Position numbers and translations under genes: made by a program. Below, piece after piece: positions 49,184 to 57,959 of a stretch of 64,000 nt of DNA. Source of the DNA: Phaeobacter porticola (lineage in GTDB: Bacteria; Pseudomonadota; Alphaproteobacteria; Rhodobacterales; Rhodobacteraceae); assembly GCF_001888185.1 (NCBI RefSeq), contig NZ_CP016364.1:372001-436000 (forward strand), in the 5' to 3' direction. Each line of letters opens with the position of its first letter. The stretch's first letter is position 1. The notes under the pieces were generated by a model. The model made no database searches and had not been told where the DNA came from. It was given only the letters and a program-made list of their open reading frames with translations.

Positions 49184-50431
49184 ATGTCAACTCTCACGGA
49201 CCCACCAAAGGAGCAGTTCCGACTGTCGATGCTCCTTTATGATACCCGGTACCGTTCGGCGACCATCCAGGTCGTTGCAATGTTCGGGTTCATGCTCTTG
49301 GCCGCTTGGCTGATCAACAATGCCATCATCAACCTCAACACGCTGGGCAAGCCCGTTGCTTTTGGTTTCCTTGGCGAAACCGCAGGCTACGACATCAACC
49401 AGCGCCTGCTGGATTATTCCAACCAGGACAGCCACATGCGCGCGGCCTTTCTTGGCCTGCTGAACACGCTGGTGATTGCGGTCCTCGGTTGCATTGCTGC
49501 CACCATCATCGGCGTTGTCGTTGGCGTGCTCCGCCTGTCGTCGAACTGGCTGGTTGCCCGCATCATGACGGTCTACGTCGAGATGTTCCGCAATGTGCCG
49601 GTGCTGCTGTGGATCGTTCTGATCTTTGCCATTGTCACCGAATCGACGCCGCATCCCAAGGTCTACAAAGGCTTGGACACAGGTGCCGTCGTTGTTACCA
49701 ATCGCGGCACCTATCTGCCCGAGCCGCTGTTTTCGCGCTCACTTGGGGACATTCACCTGTTTGGCAATTCCAGTCTGCGCTTTGATGTCTCCATCGATCT
49801 GATTGCGATTCTGATTGTGCTGGGACTGAGCATCTTTGCCGCGATGAAGATCCGCCAGCGGGCCGACAGCATTCAAGAGGCCACCGGCGACCGCCCAAGA
49901 ACCTGGCACACCCGCGCGGCTGTGCTGATCCTGCCGATTGCAGCACTGCTGCTGGCGCTGGGGTTCCATCTTGGCTACGCCGAGCTGAAGGGCTTCAATT
50001 TCAAGGGCGGCACCCATCTACGCAACTCGTTGCTTGCTTTGTGGCTGGCGTTGTCCCTGTACACAGCCGCGTTTATCGCAGAAATCGTGCGGGCGGGTAT
50101 TCTGGCGATCTCCAAAGGCCAGACCGAAGCGGCCGCCGCATTGGGTCTGCGTCCAAACAAGACCATGAATCTGGTGGTCCTGCCGCAAGCCCTGCGGGTG
50201 ATCATTCCACCGCTAATTTCAAACTATCTGAACCTGACCAAAAACTCGTCGTTGGCGATTGCCGTGGGATATATGGATATCACCGGCACCCTTGGCGGTA
50301 TCACGATGAACCAGACCGGGCGTGAGCTGGAATGCGTTCTGATGTTGATGCTGGTCTATCTCGCCATCAGTCTGAGTATCTCAGCGGTGATGAACTGGTA
50401 CAACGAAGCCGTGAAGCTGAAGGAGCGCTGA
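49184..50431 (+). CDS. aapQ: General L-amino acid ABC transporter, permease
   Basis: A 415-aa inner-membrane permease of the HAAT type, with N-terminal helices, a large periplasmic loop (residues about 150-215) and a BPD_transp_1 core ending in the EAA loop (KGQTEAAAALGLRPNKTMNLVVLPQALRVIIPPL). It pairs with AapM to form the channel. A 143-bp gap with the terminator separates it from aapJ. aapM begins one base after its stop. Confidence 0.96.
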   Translation: MSTLTDPPKEQFRLSMLLYDTRYRSATIQVVAMFGFMLLAAWLINNAIINLNTLGKPVAFGFLGETAGYDINQRLLDYSNQDSHMRAAFLGLLNTLVIAVLGCIAATIIGVVVGVLRLSSNWLVARIMTVYVEMFRNVPVLLWIVLIFAIVTESTPHPKVYKGLDTGAVVVTNRGTYLPEPLFSRSLGDIHLFGNSSLRFDVSIDLIAILIVLGLSIFAAMKIRQRADSIQEATGDRPRTWHTRAAVLILPIAALLLALGFHLGYAELKGFNFKGGTHLRNSLLALWLALSLYTAAFIAEIVRAGILAISKGQTEAAAALGLRPNKTMNLVVLPQALRVIIPPLISNYLNLTKNSSLAIAVGYMDITGTLGGITMNQTGRELECVLMLMLVYLAISLSISAVMNWYNEAVKLKER

Positions 50432-50432
50432 G

Positions 50433-51773
50433 ATGAGCGGAACACATGCACATACCGTCGCCTTTGTCCGCGACACCATGCTTCCGGAACAGGCCCCGCC
50501 GGCGTCCGAAGTTGGACCCGTTGGTTGGGTCCGTCACAATCTGTTCTCGGGTTGGCTGAACTCTGCCCTGACACTGGTCTCGCTTGGGGTGATCTACTAC
50601 GTGCTTTCTGGCGTGCTACCGTGGGTCTTTCAATCCGTTTGGAACGCAGATTCGCTGAGCGAATGCCGCGAAATCATGCGCGAAAGCTGGGGTGACACTC
50701 ATGGCCACGCCTGCTGGGGCGTGATCAAGGAACGCTGGAACCAGCTGTTGTTCGGCTTTTATCCGAGTGGAGCGATCGAGGGCACATCGGACCTGCGCTG
50801 GCGGCCAATCCTGGCCTTGGTGCTGCTGATGGGCGCGCTTAGCCCAATCCTGTTCTCTGATCGGGTATCTTCCAAGATGCTGATCCTGACAGCGGCCTAC
50901 CCGTTCATCATGCCTTTCCTGATGTGGGGTGGCACGATCTGGGGTCCGCTGACCGCAGCAATCGGCTTTGTCATCGGTTTTTTCATCATCAAGAAAGGCG
51001 CGCTTGCCCTTGGTGAATTGGTATCGATGATCATTGGTGTGGTGGCTGCCGTGGTGTGGTGGTTCCTGTTGGCCCCCTATGTGGCTGATGGATTGTCCGC
51101 AATTCTACCCATCGGGTTGGAGCCGGTTCAGAGCCGCCAGTTTGGTGGCTTTATGCTAGCGATCTTGTTGGGGGTTGTGGCCATCGGTGTGTCGCTGCCA
51201 ATCGGGGTTGTTCTTGCCTTGGGCCGCCAGTCGGATTTGATCGTTGTCAAATACCTCTGTGTTGGCTTCATTGAGTTCATCCGGGGTGTGCCATTGATCA
51301 CGCTGTTGTTTGTGGCGTCCTTGCTGCTCAACGTCTTTTTGCCGCCGAATACCAATTTTGACATCATCCTGCGGGTGATGATCATGATGACTCTCTTCTC
51401 TGCCGCCTACATGGCAGAGGTGATCCGTGGGGGTCTGGCGGCCCTGCCAAGAGGCCAGTATGAAGGCGCGGACAGTCTGGGTCTGAACTACTGGCAGGCG
51501 CAGCGTCTGATCATCATGCCACAGGCCCTGAAGATCTCTATTCCGGGCATCGTGAGCACCTTCATCGGGATTTTCAAGGACACCACGCTGGTGTCGATCA
51601 TCGGATTGTTTGACGTCATCGGGCTGGCCAGCGCGATCCGTGCAGACACCGCCTGGAATGGCGTCTACTGGGAACTTTTCGCGTTTATCGCAGCACTGTT
51701 CTTCGTCGTCTGCTTCTCCATGTCCCGTTATTCCATGTATCTGGAGCGCAAGCTTCAGACTGGCCACCGTTAA
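50433..51773 (+). CDS. aapM: General L-amino acid ABC transporter, permease
   Basis: A 446-aa permease, the second membrane subunit of the importer. The N-terminal part has extra helices and a periplasmic segment (NADSLSECREIMRESWGDTHGHACWG). The core domain has the EAA loop around RGQYEGADSLGLNYWQAQRLIIMPQALKISIPGI, which contacts the ATPase. It starts one base after aapQ and is followed by aapP after 12 bp. Confidence 0.96.
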   Translation: MSGTHAHTVAFVRDTMLPEQAPPASEVGPVGWVRHNLFSGWLNSALTLVSLGVIYYVLSGVLPWVFQSVWNADSLSECREIMRESWGDTHGHACWGVIKERWNQLLFGFYPSGAIEGTSDLRWRPILALVLLMGALSPILFSDRVSSKMLILTAAYPFIMPFLMWGGTIWGPLTAAIGFVIGFFIIKKGALALGELVSMIIGVVAAVVWWFLLAPYVADGLSAILPIGLEPVQSRQFGGFMLAILLGVVAIGVSLPIGVVLALGRQSDLIVVKYLCVGFIEFIRGVPLITLLFVASLLLNVFLPPNTNFDIILRVMIMMTLFSAAYMAEVIRGGLAALPRGQYEGADSLGLNYWQAQRLIIMPQALKISIPGIVSTFIGIFKDTTLVSIIGLFDVIGLASAIRADTAWNGVYWELFAFIAALFFVVCFSMSRYSMYLERKLQTGHR

Positions 51774-51785
51774 GGAGTTCAACAT

Positions 51786-52577
51786 ATGTCTGAACTTATG
51801 ACCGACCGCGCAATCGACCGCTCCAAAATGCAGGTGAGCGACGAGGTTGCTATCGAAATCAATAATATGAACAAGTGGTACGGCTCGTTCCACGTGCTGC
51901 GTGATATCAATTTGACCGTCAATCAGGGCGAGCGGATTGTTATTGCGGGCCCGTCGGGATCCGGAAAATCCACCCTGATCCGCTGCCTGAATGCGCTGGA
52001 AGAACACCAACAGGGCAAGATTGTGGTGGATGGCACCGAACTGTCGAATGATCTCAAAAACATCGACAAAATCCGGTCCGAGGTTGGCATGGTGTTCCAG
52101 CACTTCAACCTGTTTCCACATCTGACCATTCTGGAGAACTGCACGCTGGCGCCGATCTGGGTGCGTAAAACGCCCAAGAAAGAGGCCGAAGAGCGGGCGA
52201 TGCATTTCCTGGAAAAGGTGAAGATCCCCGAGCAGGCTCACAAGTATCCCGGCATGCTGTCCGGCGGTCAGCAGCAGCGTGTGGCGATTGCCCGCAGCCT
52301 GTGCATGATGCCGCGCATCATGTTGTTCGATGAACCAACATCGGCGCTGGACCCGGAAATGATCAAAGAGGTGCTCGACACCATGATCGAGCTGGCGGAA
52401 GAGGGCATGACCATGCTCTGCGTGACCCATGAGATGGGCTTTGCCCGACAGGTGGCGAACCGCGTGATCTTTATGGATGCAGGTCAGATTGTGGAGCAGA
52501 ATGAGCCGGAAGAGTTTTTCAACAATCCCCAGAGCGACCGGACCAAGCTGTTCCTCAGCCAGATCCTTGGTCACTGA
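51786..52577 (+). CDS. aapP: General L-amino acid ABC transporter, ATP-binding protein
   Basis: A 263-aa ABC ATPase that powers the AapJQMP importer. Walker [10 protein letters not shown] is at residues 55-63. The signature LSGGQQQR and Walker [15 protein letters not shown] follow, and the H-loop is [11 protein letters not shown]. The N terminus has about 20 extra residues before the ABC domain. AAGGAG at 51773-51778 precedes the ATG. A terminator follows at 52600-52627, closing the operon. Confidence 0.97.
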   Translation: MSELMTDRAIDRSKMQVSDEVAIEINNMNKWYGSFHVLRDINLTVNQGERIVIAGPSGSGKSTLIRCLNALEEHQQGKIVVDGTELSNDLKNIDKIRSEVGMVFQHFNLFPHLTILENCTLAPIWVRKTPKKEAEERAMHFLEKVKIPEQAHKYPGMLSGGQQQRVAIARSLCMMPRIMLFDEPTSALDPEMIKEVLDTMIELAEEGMTMLCVTHEMGFARQVANRVIFMDAGQIVEQNEPEEFFNNPQSDRTKLFLSQILGH

Positions 52578-52599
52578 GGGGCACCTGCTATGACATTGG

Positions 52600-52627
52600 A
52601 AAGGCCGGGCATTTGCCCGGCCTTTTT
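52600..52627 (+). terminator. Rho-independent terminator after aapP
   Basis: A perfect 11-bp stem (52600-52610 with 52615-52625, ATTT loop) followed by T5. Confidence 0.93.
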
Positions 52628-52668
52628 GTTTTACGGCTCTGGCAGGGGGCGCTGCCTCCTGACCCCCG

Positions 52669-52695
52669 GAGTATTTACCGGAAAGATGACGGGGC
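52669..52695. repeat. Roseobacter-type interspersed repeat, copy B
   Basis: GAGTATTTACCGGAAAGATG followed by ACGGGGC. It matches copy A at 44879-44904 at nearly every base. It lies between the aapP terminator and the DUF411 remnant. Confidence 0.55.
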
Positions 52696-52711
52696 GCGGT
52701 TGCATGGGGTC

Positions 52712-52969
52712 TTAGCCGTGGTGCGCGAACATCTCGCTGCTGCCATCTGGCTGGATCAACAGCGTGGTGAAGGGTTCGGTGTTGTCGCCCATCTGCATGC
52801 CGGGAGAGCCGATCGGCATGTCGGGCACGCTGAGGCCTAAGGCATCGGGGCGTTCGGCGAGAAGGCGGGTGATATCCCCTGCGGGGACGTGGCCTTCGAT
52901 CACATAGCCCGCAACCGTGGCGGTATGGCAAGAGGCCAGCGCATCAGTGATGCCAAGCTGAGCCTTCAT
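52712..52969 (-). pseudogene. DUF411 metal-binding protein, 5'-truncated remnant
   Basis: The 85 residues match the C-terminal half of DUF411 proteins (SCHTATVAGYVIEGHVPAGD, then LLAERPDALGLSVPDMPIGSPGMQMG). Intact members are about 130-150 aa with an N-terminal CGCC-type metal site. Here in-frame stop codons (TGA and TAG) lie just upstream of the ATG, and no CGCC motif is found in any frame nearby, so the N-terminal half is lost. The remaining frame has no stop codon, so a short product is possible but would lack the metal-binding cysteines. Confidence 0.7.
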
Positions 52970-53079
52970 CTTCGGGCTCCATTTAGGACGGTCTCAGCCC
53001 GCTTGACGCTAAAGGAAACCAGAGAGAACAAGCGTATGGGTTCCCGCGTGGGATCGACAGGATGCCACAGGTGGGGGAT

Positions 53080-53097
53080 GCGCCGCGCTAGCGGCGC
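53080..53097. other. Inverted repeat in the DUF411-sixA gap
   Basis: GCGCCGC (53080-53086) and GCGGCGC (53091-53097) around a GCTA loop. No T-run on either strand. It may mark the break where the DUF411 N-terminal half was lost, or simply be a hairpin at the end of the minus-strand transcript from 53672. Confidence 0.35.
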
Positions 53098-53174
53098 TTG
53101 GCCCAACGGGAACGGAGGCATGTTCATGCAGCCGGGACAGGTGGGACAGGCGGGAGCCTGCGCGTGCAGCGTTG

Positions 53175-53672
53175 TCAGGCGCCCAGCAATTCACGCGGAA
53201 CGGTGAATTCAGCCACCTTGCCGCTGCTCCAGGTCAGATCAGACCAAGTGTTTATGTCAAATCGGGCAATCATTGTGGCACCGGTGGGGAAATCGTCAAA
53301 GCGTGAATGATCTGGCGGGTGGCAGACGATCGAATGGGCAAAGGCCGCCAGACCGGGGTTGTGGCCAAGCACCAGAACGGTCTTATGCTCTGCTTCGCGC
53401 AGCACCTGAAACAGGATCTCTGCGCTGGCATGATAGAGCCGTTCGATAAACACCGCAGGTACCCCCAATTCCATAAGCTCGCAGGTTTCACGGGTGCGCT
53501 GCGCTGAGGACGAAATCACCTGATCCGGGATCATTCCAATTTCGCGCAACCAACTGCCAACCGCAGCGGCTGAATGGCGGCCGCGGGTGTTGAGCGGACG
53601 GGCGTGGTCGCTGGGGGAGCTTGTATCCCAGGCGGATTTGGCGTGGCGGGTCAGGATCAGCGTACAGGTCAT
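53175..53672 (-). CDS. sixA: SixA-like histidine phosphatase
   Basis: A 165-aa phosphoglycerate-mutase-fold phosphatase. The ATG at 53672 begins MTCTLILTRHAKSAWDT, with the catalytic RHA motif (RHG in many members). The SSSAQRTRETCEL block and the later VLGHNPGLAAFAHSI with its second histidine are conserved. SixA of E. coli removes phosphate from histidine phosphotransfer domains. The partner here is unknown. A longer frame up to 53762 overlaps the next gene and is rejected. Its ATG overlaps the stop of the ferredoxin-type gene (ATGA), so the two are coupled. Confidence 0.85.
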   Translation of the reverse strand: MTCTLILTRHAKSAWDTSSPSDHARPLNTRGRHSAAAVGSWLREIGMIPDQVISSSAQRTRETCELMELGVPAVFIERLYHASAEILFQVLREAEHKTVLVLGHNPGLAAFAHSIVCHPPDHSRFDDFPTGATMIARFDINTWSDLTWSSGKVAEFTVPRELLGA

Positions 53673-54529
53673 TTTATGTGGAAATACCTCATGTGATGGG
53701 CGGATTGGGCCGGGGTGCGGTTGGCCCCCGTGCTCAGCGGACAGGCGCAGCGGGCACGGCATCCGTAGGACAGGCAGCTGGTCCCGGCGGTGGTATCTAG
53801 ATGGTCGTGGCAGGCTGCCAGTTTGTAAGGACCGCCGTTCTCCAGCGCCTCAGCGGGGCAGGTGGTCAGGCAAGGTTGATCCGCGCAGCTCAGGCAGGGG
53901 GCCTGTGCCAATGGCGGAGTCGGGAGATCAATGTCATACGCGAAATATAGCGCGCCGCGATAGGAAATCATCATGCCGTAGTGATCATGCACCAGCATCT
54001 GCGACGGAGATGTGAAACTGCGGCCAGAGGCCAGCGCCCAGGCGACAAATGGAGCATAGGGTGGGCCGGTGAAGGGGTAGTAGGGCGTGGCCCCCAGGCG
54101 ATATGCAAGATCTCCGATGACCCGGCTGGACCAGCGATCTACGGGGTTTGGGGCGGTGTCCAGATACTCGGCGCTGGCGGTGAATTGCGCCCAATAAGAC
54201 GCCCCAGTGCCCAGCAGGATCAACGTTCCGCCGCTGGTGTCCATGCCTGGATATGCGCCTGAATGCGCACCCGTACACGCGTCGGTACCTGTGCCGCTAC
54301 CCGCAGGCTGTTGCAGCGCAGGGTTGGGCGCTGTCTGTGAGGTCGGGATCTCGACCATATCGCGGCGCTGCGTTGCTGTTGGGTGAAAGCCACCGTAGAT
54401 ATCCAGCCCATGCGCCGTGGCCGCCTGTTGCAGCATGGCGTAGTTTGGTGCGGTCTTGTTAGGGTCGACATCGGCCATCGATACGGAGCGATCCGCAGCG
54501 ACCGATTCCGGGCACGGGGGGCTGGTCAT
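53669..54529 (-). CDS. [4Fe-4S] ferredoxin-domain protein
   Basis: A 286-aa soluble protein. The C-terminal half has an iron-sulfur pattern, CLSCADQPCLTTCP followed by a second cysteine group in CLSYGCRARCACP, similar to domains in epoxyqueuosine-reductase-like proteins. Block DRWSSRVIGDLAYRLGATPYYPFTGPPYAPFVAWA is the usual family core. Residues about 62-100 are a low-complexity Gly/Ala/Thr/Pro insert (SGTGTDACTGAHSGAYPG) that I do not recall in relatives. The start is uncertain: ATG 54529, or ATG 54478 (MADVDPNKTAP). It overlaps the sixA start and is probably its operon partner. Confidence 0.7.
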   Translation of the reverse strand: MTSPPCPESVAADRSVSMADVDPNKTAPNYAMLQQAATAHGLDIYGGFHPTATQRRDMVEIPTSQTAPNPALQQPAGSGTGTDACTGAHSGAYPGMDTSGGTLILLGTGASYWAQFTASAEYLDTAPNPVDRWSSRVIGDLAYRLGATPYYPFTGPPYAPFVAWALASGRSFTSPSQMLVHDHYGMMISYRGALYFAYDIDLPTPPLAQAPCLSCADQPCLTTCPAEALENGGPYKLAACHDHLDTTAGTSCLSYGCRARCACPLSTGANRTPAQSAHHMRYFHIK

Positions 54530-54644
54530 CGTGCCAGTCTAGCGCAGGCGGGCGTGTTTCCCTATCGGGATTTCGCTGCCGTAAACCACGCACAAAGCTG
54601 ACAAGGGAAACGCCGACCCACCTGGGGCAGTCATCTGAACTGCT

Positions 54645-55505
54645 TTACGGGCGGATCATGGAGCCGGCACCGTGGTCGGTGAACAGCTCCAGCAAGACCG
54701 CATTTGGTACGCGGCCATCCACGATGGTGCAGGCGCGCACGCCACTTCGCACTGCGGCAAGCGCGGTTTCGGTCTTTGGGATCATACCGCCTATGATCAC
54801 GCCATCGCGGGTCATTGTCTCGACATCGGCGGCCTTCAGCTCTGTTACCACCTCGCCGTCACCATTTTTCACACCAGAGACATCGGTCAGCAGCAGCAAC
54901 CGATCTGCCGTGAGCGACGAGGCGATTGCCCCAGCTGCCGTGTCGCCGTTGATGTTAAAGGTTTCGCCCTTGGGGCCCGCACCAATGGGGGCGATTACCG
55001 GGATCATGTCCTGTTCAAAGAGATGCCGCAGCACGCCTGGGTCCATCTTTGTCGGGGTGCCGACAAAGCCCAGATCAGGATTGGCCTGCGTGCAGGTGAT
55101 CAGATTGGCATCTTTGCCCGACAGACCGACGGCGGCACCGCCCTGACGGTTGATGGCCTGGACAATGCGCTTGTTGACCACACCCGAGAGCACCATTTCG
55201 ACCACTTCCATGGTGGCGGCATCTGTGACCCGCTTGCCGTTTACGAAATCGGATTTGATCTGCAACTTGTCCAGCATGGCATTGATCATCGGGCCGCCGC
55301 CATGGACGATCACCGGGTTCACGCCGACCTGACGCATCAGCACGATGTCGCGCGCAAAAGTGTCCATCGCCTCGTCGCTGCCCATGGCGTGACCGCCCAG
55401 CTTGATCACGACAATGGCACCGTCGTAGCGCTGCAGATAGGGCAGGGCGCTTGAAAGGGTCTCGGCTGTGGCAATCCAATCGCGGTTCATATCTTGTTTC
55501 TTCAT
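54645..55505 (-). CDS. argB: Acetylglutamate kinase
   Basis: ArgB (286 aa) phosphorylates N-acetylglutamate, the second step of arginine synthesis, and is often feedback-inhibited by arginine. The ATG at 55505 begins [42 protein letters not shown]. An adjacent ATG at 55508 is equally possible, with an AGGGA site upstream. The [11 protein letters not shown] nucleotide and substrate-binding loop and the GDTAAGAIA region are intact. A longer frame reaches 55763 without family support. It is divergent from the SDR gene. Confidence 0.96.
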   Translation of the reverse strand: MKKQDMNRDWIATAETLSSALPYLQRYDGAIVVIKLGGHAMGSDEAMDTFARDIVLMRQVGVNPVIVHGGGPMINAMLDKLQIKSDFVNGKRVTDAATMEVVEMVLSGVVNKRIVQAINRQGGAAVGLSGKDANLITCTQANPDLGFVGTPTKMDPGVLRHLFEQDMIPVIAPIGAGPKGETFNINGDTAAGAIASSLTADRLLLLTDVSGVKNGDGEVVTELKAADVETMTRDGVIIGGMIPKTETALAAVRSGVRACTIVDGRVPNAVLLELFTDHGAGSMIRP

Positions 55506-55729
55506 CATTGCAATCCCTGGAACTGGCAGAAGCGGGCAGCGCGCACGGCTGTGCCATGGCACTTGTGTTACGCGGTTCTGCCCGCTGTGCCAAGCATCGG
55601 GCGGCGTATTCACCCCATTGCGGTTGCCTGTTGGGGTGCTAGGTTTGCCGTAACGTGCCGATGATGCGGTACGGATCGTCTGACAGTCAGATGGAATCTC
55701 GGTAGTGGCTTTGGGCCAAGGATGGTGAG
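55506..55729. promoter_or_regulatory. Divergent gap between argB and SDR gene
   Basis: A 224-bp gap that should hold both promoters. No consensus pair was found. An ARG-box-like operator was not recognised. Confidence 0.3.
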
Positions 55730-56458
55730 ATGCGCAAGAAAACCCTTTTGTTGACTGGGGCAAGCCGGGGCATTGGCCACGCGACGGTGCAGCGGTTCAA
55801 TGCCGAAGGCTGGCGGGTGATTACCTGTTCGCGTCAACCTTTCCCGGCGGAATGCCCCTGGGGCGGCGGAGAGGAGAACCACATACAGGTTGACCTGTCC
55901 GATCCGACGGACACGATAAATAAGGTGGGTGAAATTCAGGAACTCTTGGGGGGAAAGTTGGACGCGCTGGTCAACAATGCCGGGGTCTCGCCGAAGGGGC
56001 CGGAGGGGGAGCGGCTGAGCACGCTGGACACCGACCTGATGACCTGGGGCAAGGTGTTCCACGTGAACTTCTTCTCATCGGTTGTACTGGCGCGCGGGCT
56101 AAAGGATGAGCTGGCGGCGGCCAAGGGGTCGGTGGTCAATGTGACCTCTATCGCCGGCAGCCGGGTGCATCCTTTTGCGGGCGCTGCCTACGCGACCTCC
56201 AAGGCGGCGCTGGCCGCGCTGACCCGCGAAATGGCGCATGATTTCGGCCCGCTGGGCGTGCGTGTCAACGCGATCGCACCGGGCGAGGTGGAAACTGCGA
56301 TCCTGTCGCCGGGTACCGATAAGATTGTTGAGAAACTGCCGCTGCAACGGTTGGGCCAGCCAGAAGAAGTAGCCGCAGCGATCTATTATCTTTGCTCGGA
56401 CGAAAGTTCTTATATCTCCGGGGCGGAGATAGAGGTGAACGGCGCTCAGCACGTCTGA
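55730..56458 (+). CDS. Short-chain dehydrogenase/reductase
   Basis: A 242-aa classical SDR. The cofactor loop TGASRGIG is at residues 9-16, followed by NNAG and the catalytic serine and YATSK motif ([22 protein letters not shown]). Family members use NAD(H) or NADP(H) for many alcohols, ketones and acyl chains. The arginine after the glycine motif (CSRQ) suggests NADP(H). The substrate cannot be told. It stands alone, followed by a terminator. Confidence 0.9.
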   Translation: MRKKTLLLTGASRGIGHATVQRFNAEGWRVITCSRQPFPAECPWGGGEENHIQVDLSDPTDTINKVGEIQELLGGKLDALVNNAGVSPKGPEGERLSTLDTDLMTWGKVFHVNFFSSVVLARGLKDELAAAKGSVVNVTSIAGSRVHPFAGAAYATSKAALAALTREMAHDFGPLGVRVNAIAPGEVETAILSPGTDKIVEKLPLQRLGQPEEVAAAIYYLCSDESSYISGAEIEVNGAQHV

Positions 56459-56492
56459 TATCGGCTCTATCCTGCGGTATAGACATTTAAAA

Positions 56493-56526
56493 TGCCCCCG
56501 GATCGACAGATCGCGGGGGCGTTTTT
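56493..56526 (+). terminator. Terminator after the SDR gene, probably bidirectional
   Basis: GCCCCC (56494-56499) pairs with GGGGGC (56515-56520), with an inner GATC/GATC pair, and is followed by GTTTTT. On the minus strand it is followed by ATTTTAAA, so it may also end the engB transcript. Confidence 0.75.
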
Positions 56527-56556
56527 GGTCATACAGCTGCATGCCGAGGTCGGGGG

Positions 56557-57207
56557 TTATTCCAACCCCGAGATGATCGACCGCAGGGTGGCGATACCGT
56601 CGCCTTTTTCCGATGAGGTCAGTACGATTTCTGGATAGGCAGCCGGGTGTTTTGACAGCGCCTTGCGCACCTGATCCATGATCGCGGGGCGGTCCTTGTC
56701 CTTGACCTTGTCGGCCTTAGTCATCACGCATTGAAAGGTCACGGCAGAGCTGTCGAGTCGGGTCATGATCTCGTCATCGACGGATTTGATGCCATGGCGG
56801 CTGTCGATCAGCACAAAGGCACGGCGCAGAGTTTGACGGCCCGAGAGATACTGTTTGAGCAGCCGCTGCCATTTCTCGACGATGGGCAGGGGGGCATTGG
56901 CATAGCCATAACCCGGAAGGTCGACCAGATACAGCTCAGGGCCTTGGGTGAAATAGTTGATTTCCTGCGTCCGCCCCGGCGTGTTGGAGGCACGTGCCAG
57001 ACCTTTTGTGCCGGTCAGTGCGTTGATCAGGCTGGATTTTCCGACGTTAGAGCGGCCCGCAAAACAGACTTCGATCCGGTCGGCAGGGGGCAGGCCCGAC
57101 ATGGCGACCACGCCTTTGACAAATTCCGACTGGCCGGCAAACAGTTTGCGGCCTTTTTCGGTCATGATTTCATCCGGCGTATCGGCCAGGGGGAACGGCA
57201 TCTGCAT
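56557..57207 (-). CDS. engB: Ribosome biogenesis GTP-binding protein EngB (YsxC/YihA)
   Basis: A 216-aa GTPase needed for late 50S assembly. G1 is GRSNVGKSS, G3 DLPGYG, G4 TKADK and G5 SSEKG. The start MQMPFPLADTPDEIM has a second ATG six bases in. It overlaps the MOSC gene by one base (TGATG). The order yidC-MOSC-engB-argB is typical of Rhodobacteraceae, although here argB is separated by the SDR gene. Confidence 0.95.
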   Translation of the reverse strand: MQMPFPLADTPDEIMTEKGRKLFAGQSEFVKGVVAMSGLPPADRIEVCFAGRSNVGKSSLINALTGTKGLARASNTPGRTQEINYFTQGPELYLVDLPGYGYANAPLPIVEKWQRLLKQYLSGRQTLRRAFVLIDSRHGIKSVDDEIMTRLDSSAVTFQCVMTKADKVKDKDRPAIMDQVRKALSKHPAAYPEIVLTSSEKGDGIATLRSIISGLE

Positions 57208-57959
57208 CAGAGCACCTTTATGCTATCGCCGACGCGAATCGCGCCGTCTTTGATGACCTCTGCATAGACAGCAAAGTCCTGGTGACCCCAAGTGTCGCGC
57301 AGCATTTTCAGCGTGTCTGCATCGCGTTGGCCGGTCTCGGGGTTGGTCGTGGTGGCCAGACAGCGGACGGTGCGTTCGCGGATTGTCAACACCGCCTCGC
57401 CAATCTGCACATCGCGCCCGATCCATTTGTTTTCGTCCCAAGCGTTGCCTGTGTCGAACCAGATGTTACCACGCCAGCGCAGCGGCGACAGCGTGTGGCC
57501 AATGGCGGTTTCCACTGCGCGGTGAGAGGCCCAGTTGCACAGGCTGATCGACGGAAACGGGCTGTCGGTCATGCCCCGTCCCGGCACCCGCAAAATGCGG
57601 GCAGAGGCGGCGCGGTCCTCGGGCATCAGGGGGCGGACCCAGTCGAGAAATCGCGGTAGGTCAGCCGCGCTATCGGGGCTGAAGGTCAGCGAATCCTGCG
57701 TCGGATGGGACAGTGTCACATGGCCTTGGGCTTCGTCGTAGCGCGCCTCAACCGCCATCAGCTGTGGCGCCTTGGCGACGCGGCTGAAGTTGGCGCAGGG
57801 CGCCCAGGCGCTGCCGTCAGCCTTGGAGGCCTCATGGGCTACCGCCCAAACGCGATCGCCGGGCAGACACTGCCCGGCGACCAAAGAGGCGCTCTCTAGC
57901 GGCTCCCGACCATGTGATTTGATCGGGTGCCGCCAGATATGAGTGATGCCTTCGCTCAT
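57207..57959 (-). CDS. MOSC-domain protein
   Basis: A 250-aa protein with an N-terminal beta-barrel (GITHIWRHPIKSHGREPLE, as in the MOSC N-terminal domain) and a MOSC domain with the conserved cysteine in RTVRCLATTTNPETGQRD. MOSC domains are linked to molybdenum cofactor sulfuration or to transfer of sulfur and other groups. The exact role is unknown. It overlaps yidC by four bases (ATGA) and engB by one, so the three form an operon. Confidence 0.85.
   Translation of the reverse strand: MSEGITHIWRHPIKSHGREPLESASLVAGQCLPGDRVWAVAHEASKADGSAWAPCANFSRVAKAPQLMAVEARYDEAQGHVTLSHPTQDSLTFSPDSAADLPRFLDWVRPLMPEDRAASARILRVPGRGMTDSPFPSISLCNWASHRAVETAIGHTLSPLRWRGNIWFDTGNAWDENKWIGRDVQIGEAVLTIRERTVRCLATTTNPETGQRDADTLKMLRDTWGHQDFAVYAEVIKDGAIRVGDSIKVL

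Noticed and set aside
54645-55763. Longer 372-aa ArgB frame
   Set aside because: The extra N-terminal part lacks family support and overlaps the SDR gene start; the 286-aa form is standard.
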